Of a stretch of 64,000 bases of DNA, positions 42,648-50,506 are shown piece after piece. The DNA comes from PALSA-505 sp035308365 (GTDB lineage Bacteria > Actinomycetota > Actinomycetes > Streptosporangiales > Streptosporangiaceae). A program made the translations under genes and the position numbers. How positions within the stretch are numbered: position 1 is the stretch's first letter; each line of letters begins with the position of its first letter. The notes below the pieces were generated by a model. It searched no databases, was not told the origin of the DNA, and saw only the letters and a list, made by a program, of their open reading frames with translations. The stretch spans positions 61,162 to 125,161 of the forward strand of contig DATGGU010000012.1 of assembly GCA_035308365.1 (NCBI GenBank), read 5' to 3'.

Positions 42648-42676
42648 GGACGGCGGAATAATGAATTCCGCCGTCC
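42648..42676. terminator. Strong hairpin between P450 and decarboxylase genes
   Basis: Perfect 12-bp stem GGACGGCGGAAT with ATTCCGCCGTCC around AATGA, ending 26 bases before the decarboxylase start. It has no T-tract. It may terminate the P450 transcript or lie in the leader of the next gene. Confidence 0.7.
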
Positions 42677-42702
42677 CCGCCCGTTAACTGAATGGTCAGC
42701 CG

Positions 42703-44196
42703 ATGAGCATCGAAATCAGTGCTGCGGACCGGGCGAAGCTACTGCATGCCCTGGTGGAAGAGATCGAAAACTATCTTGATACCGCGGCCGATGACACTGG
42801 CCGCTCGCCGGTGGCCGATGCGGACGTCGACGAGCTGCTGGCCGCCTTTGATTTCGATCAGCCGGTAGCCGCGGCCGATGCCCTGGATCTAGCCATTCGC
42901 GGATTGCGTGATATGCAGCCGCGCACCCGGCACCGGCGGTATTTCGGATTGTTCGATGCCACCCCCACGACCATGTCAATTATCGGTGAAGCGCTGTCCG
43001 CCACCTTCAACCCATGCCTGGCCACCCGCAACGGGAGCCCGTTCGGCATCGCCGCGGAGGAAAAGCTGGTTGCCGCATTTGGCGAGAAATTCGGTTATCC
43101 GCCCTGCGAGGTGGACGGAATCCTGACCAGCGGCGGGTCGGAGACGAATCTTTCGGCCATGCTGATGGCCCTTACCCACCGGATTCCCAGCTATCCGCAG
43201 ACCGGCCTGATCGGGCTGGCCAGCCGTCCGGTCGTTTACGTTTCGCCGGAGGCCCACCCATCGGTGCCGCGTGCGGCCCGCCTGACCGGCCTGGGTGCCG
43301 AGTCGGTGCGCGAGGTTGAGACCGACTGCGCGCAGCGCATGGACCTGGCCGCGCTGGAGAAGATGATCGTCGCCGACCAGCGGGCCGGGCTGACGCCGGT
43401 TGCCGTGGTGGTGACCGCGGGCACAACCGGCGCGGGCGCCATCGACCCGATCGACGGAGCCGCCTGCATCGCTGCCAGGCACGGGCTGTGGCTGCACGTC
43501 GATGCGGCGTGGGGCGGCGCGGCCGCGCTGCTGCCCGATCCCGACCCGGCATTCCAGGGCCTGGCCAGGGCGGACTCGCTCACCTTCGACCCGCACAAGT
43601 GGATGTCGGTGCCGCTTGGCCTGGGAATGCTGCTCACCCGCCATCGTGGCCTGCTGGCCAGGACCTTCTCGGCCGGCCCGACATTTCTCGACGCCGATGG
43701 GCGGGAGGCGGAGCCATTCAGCCGGTCGCTGCGCTGGTCCCGTAGCTTCGCAGCACTGAAACTGCTGCTTTCACTCGCGGTGACCGGCTGGCAAGGGTTC
43801 GAGGAAACCTTGCGGCAGCAGATGAGGCTGGCCGACGAATTGCGCAAAGGGCTGGCCGGATCGGGCTGGCAGATCGTCAATGACACACCACTGCCGCTGG
43901 TTTGTTTCCTGCCGGCCGACCGGGCCGAACAGCACCCGCACAGATTGCGACTTATCGCCAGGGCCATCAATTCCACCGGTGACGCTCATATCTTCGTGGT
44001 CAAGTCCGGCGGACGGCACGTGCTGCGAGCCTCCATCACGAACTACGCGACCACGGAAGCGGACGTCGTGGCGCTGATCGGCCTGCTCGACGACGCGGCC
44101 CGGCGGTCACAGGGCTTACCCGGCCCGTCACACAACCGGCCCGCATGGGAGGTGCCGCCGCGATGGTCGATACGAAGACCGCGAGCCCCCCGCTGA
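42703..44196 (+). CDS. PLP-dependent group II amino-acid decarboxylase
   Basis: 497 residues, ATG at 42703. Group II decarboxylase features: GILTSGGSETNLSAM near residue 140, HVDAAWGG near 265 and the PLP lysine in DPHKWMSVP near 301. The family removes the carboxylate of aromatic or acidic amino acids (glutamate, aspartate, DOPA, tyrosine types); some members do oxidative deamination. The C-terminal 30 residues (PSHNRPAWEVPPRWSIRRPRAPR) overlap the next gene start by 34 bases and look atypical. It opens a run of genes (exporter, two glycosyltransferases, membrane protein) that read like a small glycosylated-metabolite module. Confidence 0.9.
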   Translation: MSIEISAADRAKLLHALVEEIENYLDTAADDTGRSPVADADVDELLAAFDFDQPVAAADALDLAIRGLRDMQPRTRHRRYFGLFDATPTTMSIIGEALSATFNPCLATRNGSPFGIAAEEKLVAAFGEKFGYPPCEVDGILTSGGSETNLSAMLMALTHRIPSYPQTGLIGLASRPVVYVSPEAHPSVPRAARLTGLGAESVREVETDCAQRMDLAALEKMIVADQRAGLTPVAVVVTAGTTGAGAIDPIDGAACIAARHGLWLHVDAAWGGAAALLPDPDPAFQGLARADSLTFDPHKWMSVPLGLGMLLTRHRGLLARTFSAGPTFLDADGREAEPFSRSLRWSRSFAALKLLLSLAVTGWQGFEETLRQQMRLADELRKGLAGSGWQIVNDTPLPLVCFLPADRAEQHPHRLRLIARAINSTGDAHIFVVKSGGRHVLRASITNYATTEADVVALIGLLDDAARRSQGLPGPSHNRPAWEVPPRWSIRRPRAPR

Positions 44197-45449
44197 CCTC
44201 ATGGCGCCGGGACTTCCGGCAGCTCTGGACAGCGCAGACGGTGTCGTCGTTCGGCAGCCAGATCACCACGGTGGCGCTGCCGCTGACGGCCGCGGGGCTG
44301 CTGCACGCCAGCGCGGGGGAGATGGGCATACTCGCGGCCGGGTCCACCCTGCCCAACCTGCTGTTCTCGTTCTATTTCGGGGCGCTGGTCGACCGGGTCT
44401 TCCGGCGCTGGGCGCTGCTGGTGTGGGCCGACCTGATCCGGATGGTGCTGCTCGCCCTGATCCCGGTGGCATGGGCGGCCGGTTTCCTGTCGGTCGGCCT
44501 GCTGATCGGCATCGCGTTCGTGACCGGCGCGGCCAGCCTGTCGTTCGGGATCACCTGGTCCGCGTATCTGCCCTCGGTGGTTCCGGCCGGCAACCTGGTC
44601 GAAGCGAACAGCAAGCTGCAGGCCAGCATGACGATCGCCGATCTCGGCGGTGTCAGCCTGGCCGGAGCGCTCGTGCAGCTCTTCGGCGCGCCCAACGCGA
44701 TGACCATCGACGCCGTCTCGTTCGCCTTCTCGGCGGTGTTCCTGGCCCGGATGCGTTACCGGGACGGCCAGAAGCCCGCCCCGCGTGAGGGCAAGCCCAA
44801 CATGTGGCGCGAGGTGGGCGAGGGCCTTCGGTACTGCGTCAGCGAACCGCGGCTCCGGGCGATCGCCGGGGCGGCGGCCAACCTGAACCTGTTCAGCAGC
44901 GTCGCCCTGGCGCTCGGCATCCTGTTCCTCAACCGGACACTGCGGATTCCGCCATACCTGATCAGCCTGATCTTCGCCGCGTGGGGAGTGGGCGCCGTGG
45001 GGGGCTCGCTGCTGGCCCCGATGCTGGGACGGCGGTTCACCGAGGGGCGCACGATCATCGCCGCGTCGGCCGTCTTCTCCGTCGCCCTGTTCGCCTACCC
45101 GCCGGTGCACGGGCCGGTGTGGTTCGAGTCCACCGCGCTGATCATCGTCAACATCGCCTTCGGCTTCGCGGTGTTCGTCTTCGACGTGCACACTGCCGCG
45201 CTGCGCCAGGTGATATCCCCGGACGAGCTGCAGGGCCGGACCGCGTCGGCGATGGCGTTCGTGACCCAGGGGGTCAAGCCGGCCGGCGCCCTGCTCGGCG
45301 GCGTGCTGGGCGAGACCATCGGAATCCGGGGGGCGCTGTGGTTCGCCGCCGCCGGAACGATCACCACCGTGCTGTGGACCTACCGGTCCCCCCTGCGCCT
45401 GGGGAAGGGAGCCGAGGCCGTCACGGCCGAACCAGATCCAGTGACCTGA
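44163..45449 (+). CDS. Major facilitator superfamily exporter
   Basis: 428 residues from ATG 44163, nine bases after GGGAGG. About 12 transmembrane segments; the segment after the first pair has GALVDRVFRRWALLVWADLIRM, the usual MFS loop-2-3 form. Similar in layout to EntS-type exporters of siderophores and small peptides. It is coupled to the decarboxylase by overlap. It probably exports the product of this gene block. Confidence 0.9.
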   Translation: MVDTKTASPPLTSWRRDFRQLWTAQTVSSFGSQITTVALPLTAAGLLHASAGEMGILAAGSTLPNLLFSFYFGALVDRVFRRWALLVWADLIRMVLLALIPVAWAAGFLSVGLLIGIAFVTGAASLSFGITWSAYLPSVVPAGNLVEANSKLQASMTIADLGGVSLAGALVQLFGAPNAMTIDAVSFAFSAVFLARMRYRDGQKPAPREGKPNMWREVGEGLRYCVSEPRLRAIAGAAANLNLFSSVALALGILFLNRTLRIPPYLISLIFAAWGVGAVGGSLLAPMLGRRFTEGRTIIAASAVFSVALFAYPPVHGPVWFESTALIIVNIAFGFAVFVFDVHTAALRQVISPDELQGRTASAMAFVTQGVKPAGALLGGVLGETIGIRGALWFAAAGTITTVLWTYRSPLRLGKGAEAVTAEPDPVT

Positions 45450-45467
45450 ACAAGCCTTGGAGACGTC

Positions 45468-46727
45468 ATCAAAGTCCTGTTCTTTGTCATCCCGGCGCAC
45501 AGCGACCTGCATTCGGTAATCCCGGTCGCCGAGGAACTTGTTGCCCGGGGCGATCAGCCGGTCCTCTACCTCACCGGGGAATTCGCCCCTGCGGTGCGGC
45601 GGGCCGGTGCGCAGTTCCGGCCGCTCGATCCCGCCGTCGACCTGTATGGGGAGCTTTCCAGCGGGAATCCGCTCGCTTCCATCGCAGATGCCGGAAAGGT
45701 CATCGAGCGGATGGGACCGTTGGTTGCCAACCTGCTCGTCGAGGGCCTGCGGGTGGTGCCGGCCATGATAGACGCGGTCCGTGCGGAGAATGCGGACTGC
45801 ATCGTCTACAACCCCATGTGCCCGTGGGGCATCGCATTGGCGAGGATGCTCGGCCTGCCGGCGGTCACCTTCTCCACGACCTTCGTGATGAAGCCCGGAT
45901 CGGACTTCGAGCAGATGTTCGCCACCTCCGCGAACGCGGAGAAGATGGCGGCCACCTGGGACTACGTCCGGCGCAGCGTCGATGAACTGCACACCTTGCA
46001 CGGCGTCCCACCGCTGCGGCTGAGCGACATGTTCTCCCCCTGCGAGCCGGCGAACATCGTGCCGATCATCCGGGAGTTCCAGCCCGATGCCGCCAGCCTG
46101 GACGAGCGCTACCTGTTCACCGGCCCATCGATCCGCGGCGGCGGCACCGATCCCGGCTTCCCGCTCGATCACCTGGACGGCGGGCCCGGCCTGTATATTT
46201 CGCTCGGCACGGCCATCAGCCGCGGATCCGGATCACGGTTCGCCCGCCTCTGCTTCGATGCGTTCGGCGGTACCGGCTGGCGGGTGGTGCTGTCCGCCGG
46301 GGCCGGGACCGACCTGGCCTCGCTGGGCACGCCGCCCGCCAACTTCCTGGTCCGCGGCCACGTCCCGCAACTTGACGTGCTCCGCCGGGCGGACGTCTTC
46401 GTCACCCATGGCGGCGTCAACTCGGTCATGGAAGCCATGTGGCACGGCGTTCCGCTGGTCGCGATCCCGCACACGATCGAGCAGCTGATGTTCGCCGACC
46501 GGGCCGCCCAGCTCGGCCTGGGAGTCAGGCTCGACCCAGCCGGCATCACCGCCGGTGCCCTGCGCGTGGCGGTGGACTCGGTCGCCGCCGATCCCGGCTA
46601 CCGGGCCAGGCTCGCCGGGATATCGGCAGCGGCCAGGCAGGCCGGCGGGTACCAGCGGGCCGCGGATGCCATTGCGCAGGCCGCCAGCCGGTCAGTTCTT
46701 TCCAGCCAGCCCACTGCCGCGATATGA
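45468..46727 (+). CDS. GT1-family (macrolide-type) glycosyltransferase with probable ATC start
   Basis: 419 residues if translation starts at ATC 45468, giving (M)KVLFFVIPAHSDLHSVIPVAEELVARG, a normal GT1 amino terminus. An upstream in-frame stop at 45447-45449 and the absence of ATG, GTG or TTG before this point leave ATC as the only codon that yields the full N-terminal Rossmann strand, and GGAG lies five bases before it. The first conventional start (GTG 45594) would remove about 42 residues, including the acceptor-binding first strand. The C-terminal nucleotide-sugar motif is VTHGGVNSVMEAMWHGVPLVAIP, then E and Q residues (EQLMFADRAA). It transfers a sugar to a small molecule. Confidence 0.85.
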   Translation: MKVLFFVIPAHSDLHSVIPVAEELVARGDQPVLYLTGEFAPAVRRAGAQFRPLDPAVDLYGELSSGNPLASIADAGKVIERMGPLVANLLVEGLRVVPAMIDAVRAENADCIVYNPMCPWGIALARMLGLPAVTFSTTFVMKPGSDFEQMFATSANAEKMAATWDYVRRSVDELHTLHGVPPLRLSDMFSPCEPANIVPIIREFQPDAASLDERYLFTGPSIRGGGTDPGFPLDHLDGGPGLYISLGTAISRGSGSRFARLCFDAFGGTGWRVVLSAGAGTDLASLGTPPANFLVRGHVPQLDVLRRADVFVTHGGVNSVMEAMWHGVPLVAIPHTIEQLMFADRAAQLGLGVRLDPAGITAGALRVAVDSVAADPGYRARLAGISAAARQAGGYQRAADAIAQAASRSVLSSQPTAAI

Positions 46728-47641
46728 CCAGGGAAAAGTTTACGATGGCCGAAACGCCGGAGCTGCCGCCGATCGTGTGCGCGGTGGACGACCGTTACGT
46801 CAGCCCGCTCTGTGTCTTCATGCAGTCGCTGTCCGCGGCCCACCCCGGCCTGCCGCTCCGGGTGATCGTGATGCACCAGGGCCTGACCGACGGCAACTGC
46901 CACCGAATCCATTTCCACGCCGAACGGCTCGGGCTGCGAGCCGAACTGCGGGCGGCGCCGGGGGTGGACCCGAGGTACCCGGTGAGCATGTGGGTGACCG
47001 ACGCGACGTATCTGCGGCTTGCGTTGCCGGATGTGGTCACGGACTACCCGCTCGCCTTGTACATGGACGTGGATCTCATTGTCCTGCGGGATCTGCGCCG
47101 CCTGCTGACCACCGGGCTGGACGGGTTCCCGCTGGCCGCGGTCCGTGACCCGCTCAACCCGACGCTGGGCACCGGATTCGGCCTGCCCGGCTGGCAGAAC
47201 CTTGGCCTGCCTGCCTCCAGGGAATACTTCAACGGCGGCGTCATACTCTTCAACCTGCCCGAATGCCGCCGGCGCGGGACCTTTGAAGCGAGCCAGCGAT
47301 TCGCCCGTGATATGCCGCGACACATTTTGTTCTGGGACCAGGACGCGCTGAACTGGGCAGTGGACGACACATGGCTGCGGCTGGACAGATGCTGGAACAC
47401 ATTGTCGGTATCAGCGCTGAGCGAGACGTTCCAGGACTGGAAATACCTCGCCGAAGACGTCCTGCCGTTCAGCCGGCTCATCGAGGACGAGCGCACGGCC
47501 GCGGTGTTCCACTTCGCGGGCCCGCTCAAGCCGTGGAATCCGGACTATCCGGCCGGCCCGGCCCGTGATCTCTACGCGTCTTTCGCCCGGCAGGTCGCCG
47601 GCAGCGAGCCGCTGGCAGGTGTGACTGAGGAGAAGGCATGA
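46724..47641 (+). CDS. GT8-family glycosyltransferase
   Basis: 305 residues from ATG 46724, which overlaps the preceding stop by 4 bases; ATG 46745 is an alternative (298 residues, AGGGA upstream). The metal/nucleotide DxD is in ALYMDVDLIVLRDL near residue 108, followed by FNGGVILFNL near 171 and WDQDALN near 205, which are typical of GT8 galactosyl/glucosyl transferases (retaining). Overlap with the GT1 gene and with the next membrane-protein gene points to one operon in which two sugars may be attached in turn. Confidence 0.9.
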   Translation: MTREKFTMAETPELPPIVCAVDDRYVSPLCVFMQSLSAAHPGLPLRVIVMHQGLTDGNCHRIHFHAERLGLRAELRAAPGVDPRYPVSMWVTDATYLRLALPDVVTDYPLALYMDVDLIVLRDLRRLLTTGLDGFPLAAVRDPLNPTLGTGFGLPGWQNLGLPASREYFNGGVILFNLPECRRRGTFEASQRFARDMPRHILFWDQDALNWAVDDTWLRLDRCWNTLSVSALSETFQDWKYLAEDVLPFSRLIEDERTAAVFHFAGPLKPWNPDYPAGPARDLYASFARQVAGSEPLAGVTEEKA

Positions 47642-48231
47642 GTTCCCAGCGCAGCGAGGTCGCCGAAAGAAAGTCCCCGGCAGTTGCCACTCCCGTCACA
47701 CTGGGCCTGCGCACCGGCCCACTCGGCCGTGCCATCCGGCTGTTCGGTGCCGTGGTGCTGGGCCTGGGGGTGTCCTCCTTCATCCAGACCGGAGTCGGTC
47801 ATTTCGGCCGGGCCAGCGAGGTGCGATCGCCCACCATGTGGGTGCTCACCGTGATCGTGGCGATCCTCCTGGTCGACCTGATCGTCAGGTTCCTGCCGTT
47901 CCCCCGCGTGGTCCGAGGGGTCATCCTGGCCGCGGTGGTCATCGCGGTGATCGTGACGGCGGCCATCCGCGCCGCGTCCCCGGGGCCGCTGTGGGGCCCG
48001 CCGCTGAGCAGCCTGGTCTGGTGGATCGACGTGGCCGACCTGAGCTTCTCCACCGCCAGCCTGGTGCTCTCCATCCCGATCGGCACTCCTGGCTGCGAAA
48101 AGGTGGCGTGGGCCGAGTTGTACGTCATGCTGCGCGGCGGCCGGCGGCCGGCCGGGAGATGGTGCGTCGGCGGATTGCATGTTGTCGACAACTGGGAGAT
48201 CGCGCGCCGGCTCAGACGTGCTCAGGCCTGA
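47638..48231 (+). CDS. Integral membrane protein, unknown function
   Basis: 197 residues, ATG at 47638 overlapping the GT8 stop by 4 bases. Hydrophobic segments near residues 35-52, 66-85, 92-110 and 120-150 suggest three or four transmembrane helices; the C-terminal third is soluble and contains two Cys (GTPGCEKV and GRWCVGG). I do not recognise the family. The operon position suggests a role with the exporter or glycosyltransferases. Confidence 0.75.
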   Translation: MSSQRSEVAERKSPAVATPVTLGLRTGPLGRAIRLFGAVVLGLGVSSFIQTGVGHFGRASEVRSPTMWVLTVIVAILLVDLIVRFLPFPRVVRGVILAAVVIAVIVTAAIRAASPGPLWGPPLSSLVWWIDVADLSFSTASLVLSIPIGTPGCEKVAWAELYVMLRGGRRPAGRWCVGGLHVVDNWEIARRLRRAQA

Positions 48232-48232
48232 C

Positions 48233-48285
48233 ATATTCGCCTTACCGGAAGTATCATGGCGGCATGATATTCGCCTATCCGGATG
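48233..48285. promoter_or_regulatory. Two copies of a 19-bp motif upstream of the hgcAB-like operon
   Basis: ATATTCGCCTTACCGGAAG at 48233-48251 and ATATTCGCCTATCCGGATG at 48267-48285, 34 bp apart. A third copy, ATATCTGCCTAAGCGGATG, lies at 56518-56536 at the start of the CmtR/ArsR-like gene. The pair is 22-74 bp upstream of the first gene of the metal operon. They are candidate operators for that regulator. Confidence 0.65.
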
Positions 48286-48306
48286 AGTCAGGATGAAGGA
48301 GGCCGC

Positions 48307-48747
48307 ATGCGAGGGCGTTCCGGCCGCTCCTGCTGTGCCCAGGAACCTTCCCTGGGCACCGCCGACCGGTACCTGACCGGGGAGCGGCGCCGGGTCATGG
48401 TGCGCCGGGCGATCCTGGTTGTATCGGCCGCACTATTTGTGGCGGCCGTCACGATATCGGCGTCAGGGGTGGGGCAGGCGGCGCTCGCTCACCGATTGTG
48501 CTGGGGGTCTGCCATCTGCGCGTCCGGCCTTGCGGCCACCTGGATCCGGCAGGCGATGACCACCGGGCGGCCCGGCTGGCGGCTGCTGGCCGCGGTGGCC
48601 GCGGTGGCCGCCGGCATCGCCTGGCAGCCGGTCATCCCGGCGGCCGCGGCCGTCGCCGCGCTGACCGAGCACACGCTGCGCCGGGGCGCCGTCCCGGTGC
48701 TCACCGCGCGAGCCGGTTCCCGTCAGGTAGCCAGGACGAACGGCTGA
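48307..48747 (+). CDS. Small membrane protein, first gene of the hgcAB-like operon
   Basis: 146 residues from ATG 48307, with GAAGGAGG upstream; an earlier frame start at 48283 is less likely. Two to four hydrophobic segments (near residues 31-50, 58-75, 85-115). An N-terminal Cys pair (RSCCAQE near residue 7) could bind metal. Not a known family to me. It is followed by the methyltransferase gene five bases later and therefore is likely part of the same metal-related operon. Confidence 0.7.
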   Translation: MRGRSGRSCCAQEPSLGTADRYLTGERRRVMVRRAILVVSAALFVAAVTISASGVGQAALAHRLCWGSAICASGLAATWIRQAMTTGRPGWRLLAAVAAVAAGIAWQPVIPAAAAVAALTEHTLRRGAVPVLTARAGSRQVARTNG

Positions 48748-48752
48748 CTCCG

Positions 48753-49433
48753 GTGTCCTCGTTCGTCTTCATGAAGCTCCTTGAGACCCGGGCATCCCGC
48801 TACGACCGCGGGATGCGGTTGCTCACCTTCGGCCGGATCGGCGGGCTGTACCGGGCGATCGCCGGGCACATCCCACCGGGCAGCGAGGTCCTGGAGATCG
48901 GCTGCGGCACCGGCGGGCTCACCGCCGAACTGGCCGGCCGAGGCTGCCGGGTGACCGCGGTCGACCGCTCCCCCCAGATGCTCGCGATCGCCGCGCGCAA
49001 GCTGGCAGAGATCGATACGGCCGCGAGCCCGCGGCTGCTGCCCCTGTCGATCACCGGCCTGGACCGGACGTTCGGTGCCGGCGCGTTCGACTACGTCGTG
49101 AGCTGCCTGGTACTCAGCGAGCTGACGGCCACAGAGGAACGCTACGCGCTGGACTGCTCCGTCCGGCTGCTGCGCCCGGGCGGTGGCCTGGTGATCGCCG
49201 ACGAGGTGCTGCCAGCGAACCCGGTGCGCCGGGTGATCTATCATGCGACGCGGCTGCCGGTGGCGGCACTGGCCTACCTGCTGACCCAGACGTCGAGCCA
49301 TCATCTCCGCGACATCGACGGCAAGCTGCGCAGCCGGGGGCTGGAGGCGGTCGAGCGGACGACGTTGCAGCACGGCTCGTTCGCCATCGTGGCGGGGAGG
49401 AAGCCGGCATGCCGTCTGCAGCCCCAGAAGTGA
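48753..49433 (+). CDS. SAM-dependent methyltransferase
   Basis: 226 residues from GTG 48753; ATG 48771 would give 220. The SAM-binding motif I is EVLEIGCGTGGLTAELA, motif II AVDRSP, and a later DYVVSCLVLSEL segment fits a class I fold. The C-terminal part (HHLRDIDGKLRSRGLEAV) looks like small-molecule methyltransferases. It overlaps the HgcA-like gene by 25 bases. In an operon with a corrinoid protein the obvious question is whether it supplies or receives a methyl group, or methylates a metal or metalloid; this is inference. Confidence 0.85.
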   Translation: MSSFVFMKLLETRASRYDRGMRLLTFGRIGGLYRAIAGHIPPGSEVLEIGCGTGGLTAELAGRGCRVTAVDRSPQMLAIAARKLAEIDTAASPRLLPLSITGLDRTFGAGAFDYVVSCLVLSELTATEERYALDCSVRLLRPGGGLVIADEVLPANPVRRVIYHATRLPVAALAYLLTQTSSHHLRDIDGKLRSRGLEAVERTTLQHGSFAIVAGRKPACRLQPQK

Positions 49434-50497
49434 CGGCGGCCCGCGCCGCCGCCACGGTGCCACCGCACCGGGCCTGGCTGCGTGAGCTGGTCCAGTTGCT
49501 GTTCCGCTCGTTTCCCTTCCATACCGAGCCGGGACTGCGCGTCTTCGGCACCCCCGGCCGGTCGGCTCCGGTGTTCGTAACCTGCAATTTCGACCATACG
49601 GTCCGGATGGTCTCCCGGGTGCTCGGCCGTTATGACTGCTATCTGCTGGTCGCCCCGACGGGTGGCATGAACGTGTGGTGCGCGTCGGCCGGGGGTCATT
49701 TCGGCACCGACGAGGTCGAGGCGGCCATCCGGCTCAGCAACATCGAGGACTTCGTCGACCACCACCGGTTAGTGCTGCCCCGGCTGGCGGCTCCCGGAGT
49801 GGATACAAAGGAGCTGCGCCGCCGGACCGGCTGGCGGGCCGTGTTCGGCCCGATCGAGATCGGCGATCTGCCGGCCTGGCTGGAGGGTGAATTCCCGCAC
49901 CTGGTGCCGGATCAGGTGCGCTTCCCGGCCCGCCGGCGTGCCGCGATGGGCGTCGGTGCCGCGCTGTGGCCAGCCGGCCTGATCGGCTTCCCGGCCGGCC
50001 TCATCGAGGGCTGGCAGACCGGGATGCTGGCCGCCGCGCTCGGCTATCTGCTGTCGGTACTGTTCGCGCTGGCCTACCCGTACCTGCCCGCCGAGCCGGG
50101 GCTGCGGCAGGCGGCTGCGCTGGGCGGGCTGCTTGGCGCCGCCGCGGCGGGCGGAGCCGTGGTCAGCGGCGGTGCGGTAGCGGGCCCGGTGTTCTGGGGG
50201 ATCGCCCTGGCCGCACTCGGCCTGCTGATCGGGCTCGACTTCCCGAGCTGGTCGCCGACCGACGTGTGCAAGCAGCAGTTGCTGTGCTTCTTGTACCCGG
50301 CAACGCTGGCGCCCGCCGGGTTCCTGCCCACCGTGGACGAGCCGGCCTGCATCGACGGCTGTGACATCTGCGTGCGGATCTGCCCCAAGGGGGCGCTCAC
50401 CCTGAACGAACGGAGCAAGGCGGAACTCATCGACCCGGCGGACTGCCTGAGCTGTTACGCCTGCGTCCAGCAGTGCCCGGTCGACGCCATCAGCTGA
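49409..50497 (+). CDS. HgcA-like corrinoid membrane protein fused to HgcB-like ferredoxin
   Basis: 362 residues, ATG at 49409 after GGGGAGG. N-terminal corrinoid-binding domain (about 1-170) contains GGMNVWCASAGGHFGTDE with Cys91; HgcA and CFeSP proteins have NVWCAAGKGTFGT here, and HgcA Cys93 is the lower ligand of cobalt. About four or five transmembrane helices follow (about 178-300), as in HgcA. The C-terminus is a 2[4Fe-4S] ferredoxin: CIDGCDICVRICP (first spacing C-x3-C) and CLSCYACVQQCP. HgcA and HgcB together methylate mercury in anaerobes; here both activities would be on one chain. The conserved Lys of the cap helix is missing and there is no vicinal Cys tail. Function as a mercury methylase is inference; family resemblance is strong. 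Confidence 0.85.
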   Translation: MPSAAPEVTAARAAATVPPHRAWLRELVQLLFRSFPFHTEPGLRVFGTPGRSAPVFVTCNFDHTVRMVSRVLGRYDCYLLVAPTGGMNVWCASAGGHFGTDEVEAAIRLSNIEDFVDHHRLVLPRLAAPGVDTKELRRRTGWRAVFGPIEIGDLPAWLEGEFPHLVPDQVRFPARRRAAMGVGAALWPAGLIGFPAGLIEGWQTGMLAAALGYLLSVLFALAYPYLPAEPGLRQAAALGGLLGAAAAGGAVVSGGAVAGPVFWGIALAALGLLIGLDFPSWSPTDVCKQQLLCFLYPATLAPAGFLPTVDEPACIDGCDICVRICPKGALTLNERSKAELIDPADCLSCYACVQQCPVDAIS

Positions 50498-50506
50498 AGG
50501 AAGGAC

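Noticed and set aside
45440..45460. Third copy of the 82-bp palindromic element before the GT1 gene (TGAACAAGCC)
   Set aside because: Only about 10 bases match; no inverted partner is present.
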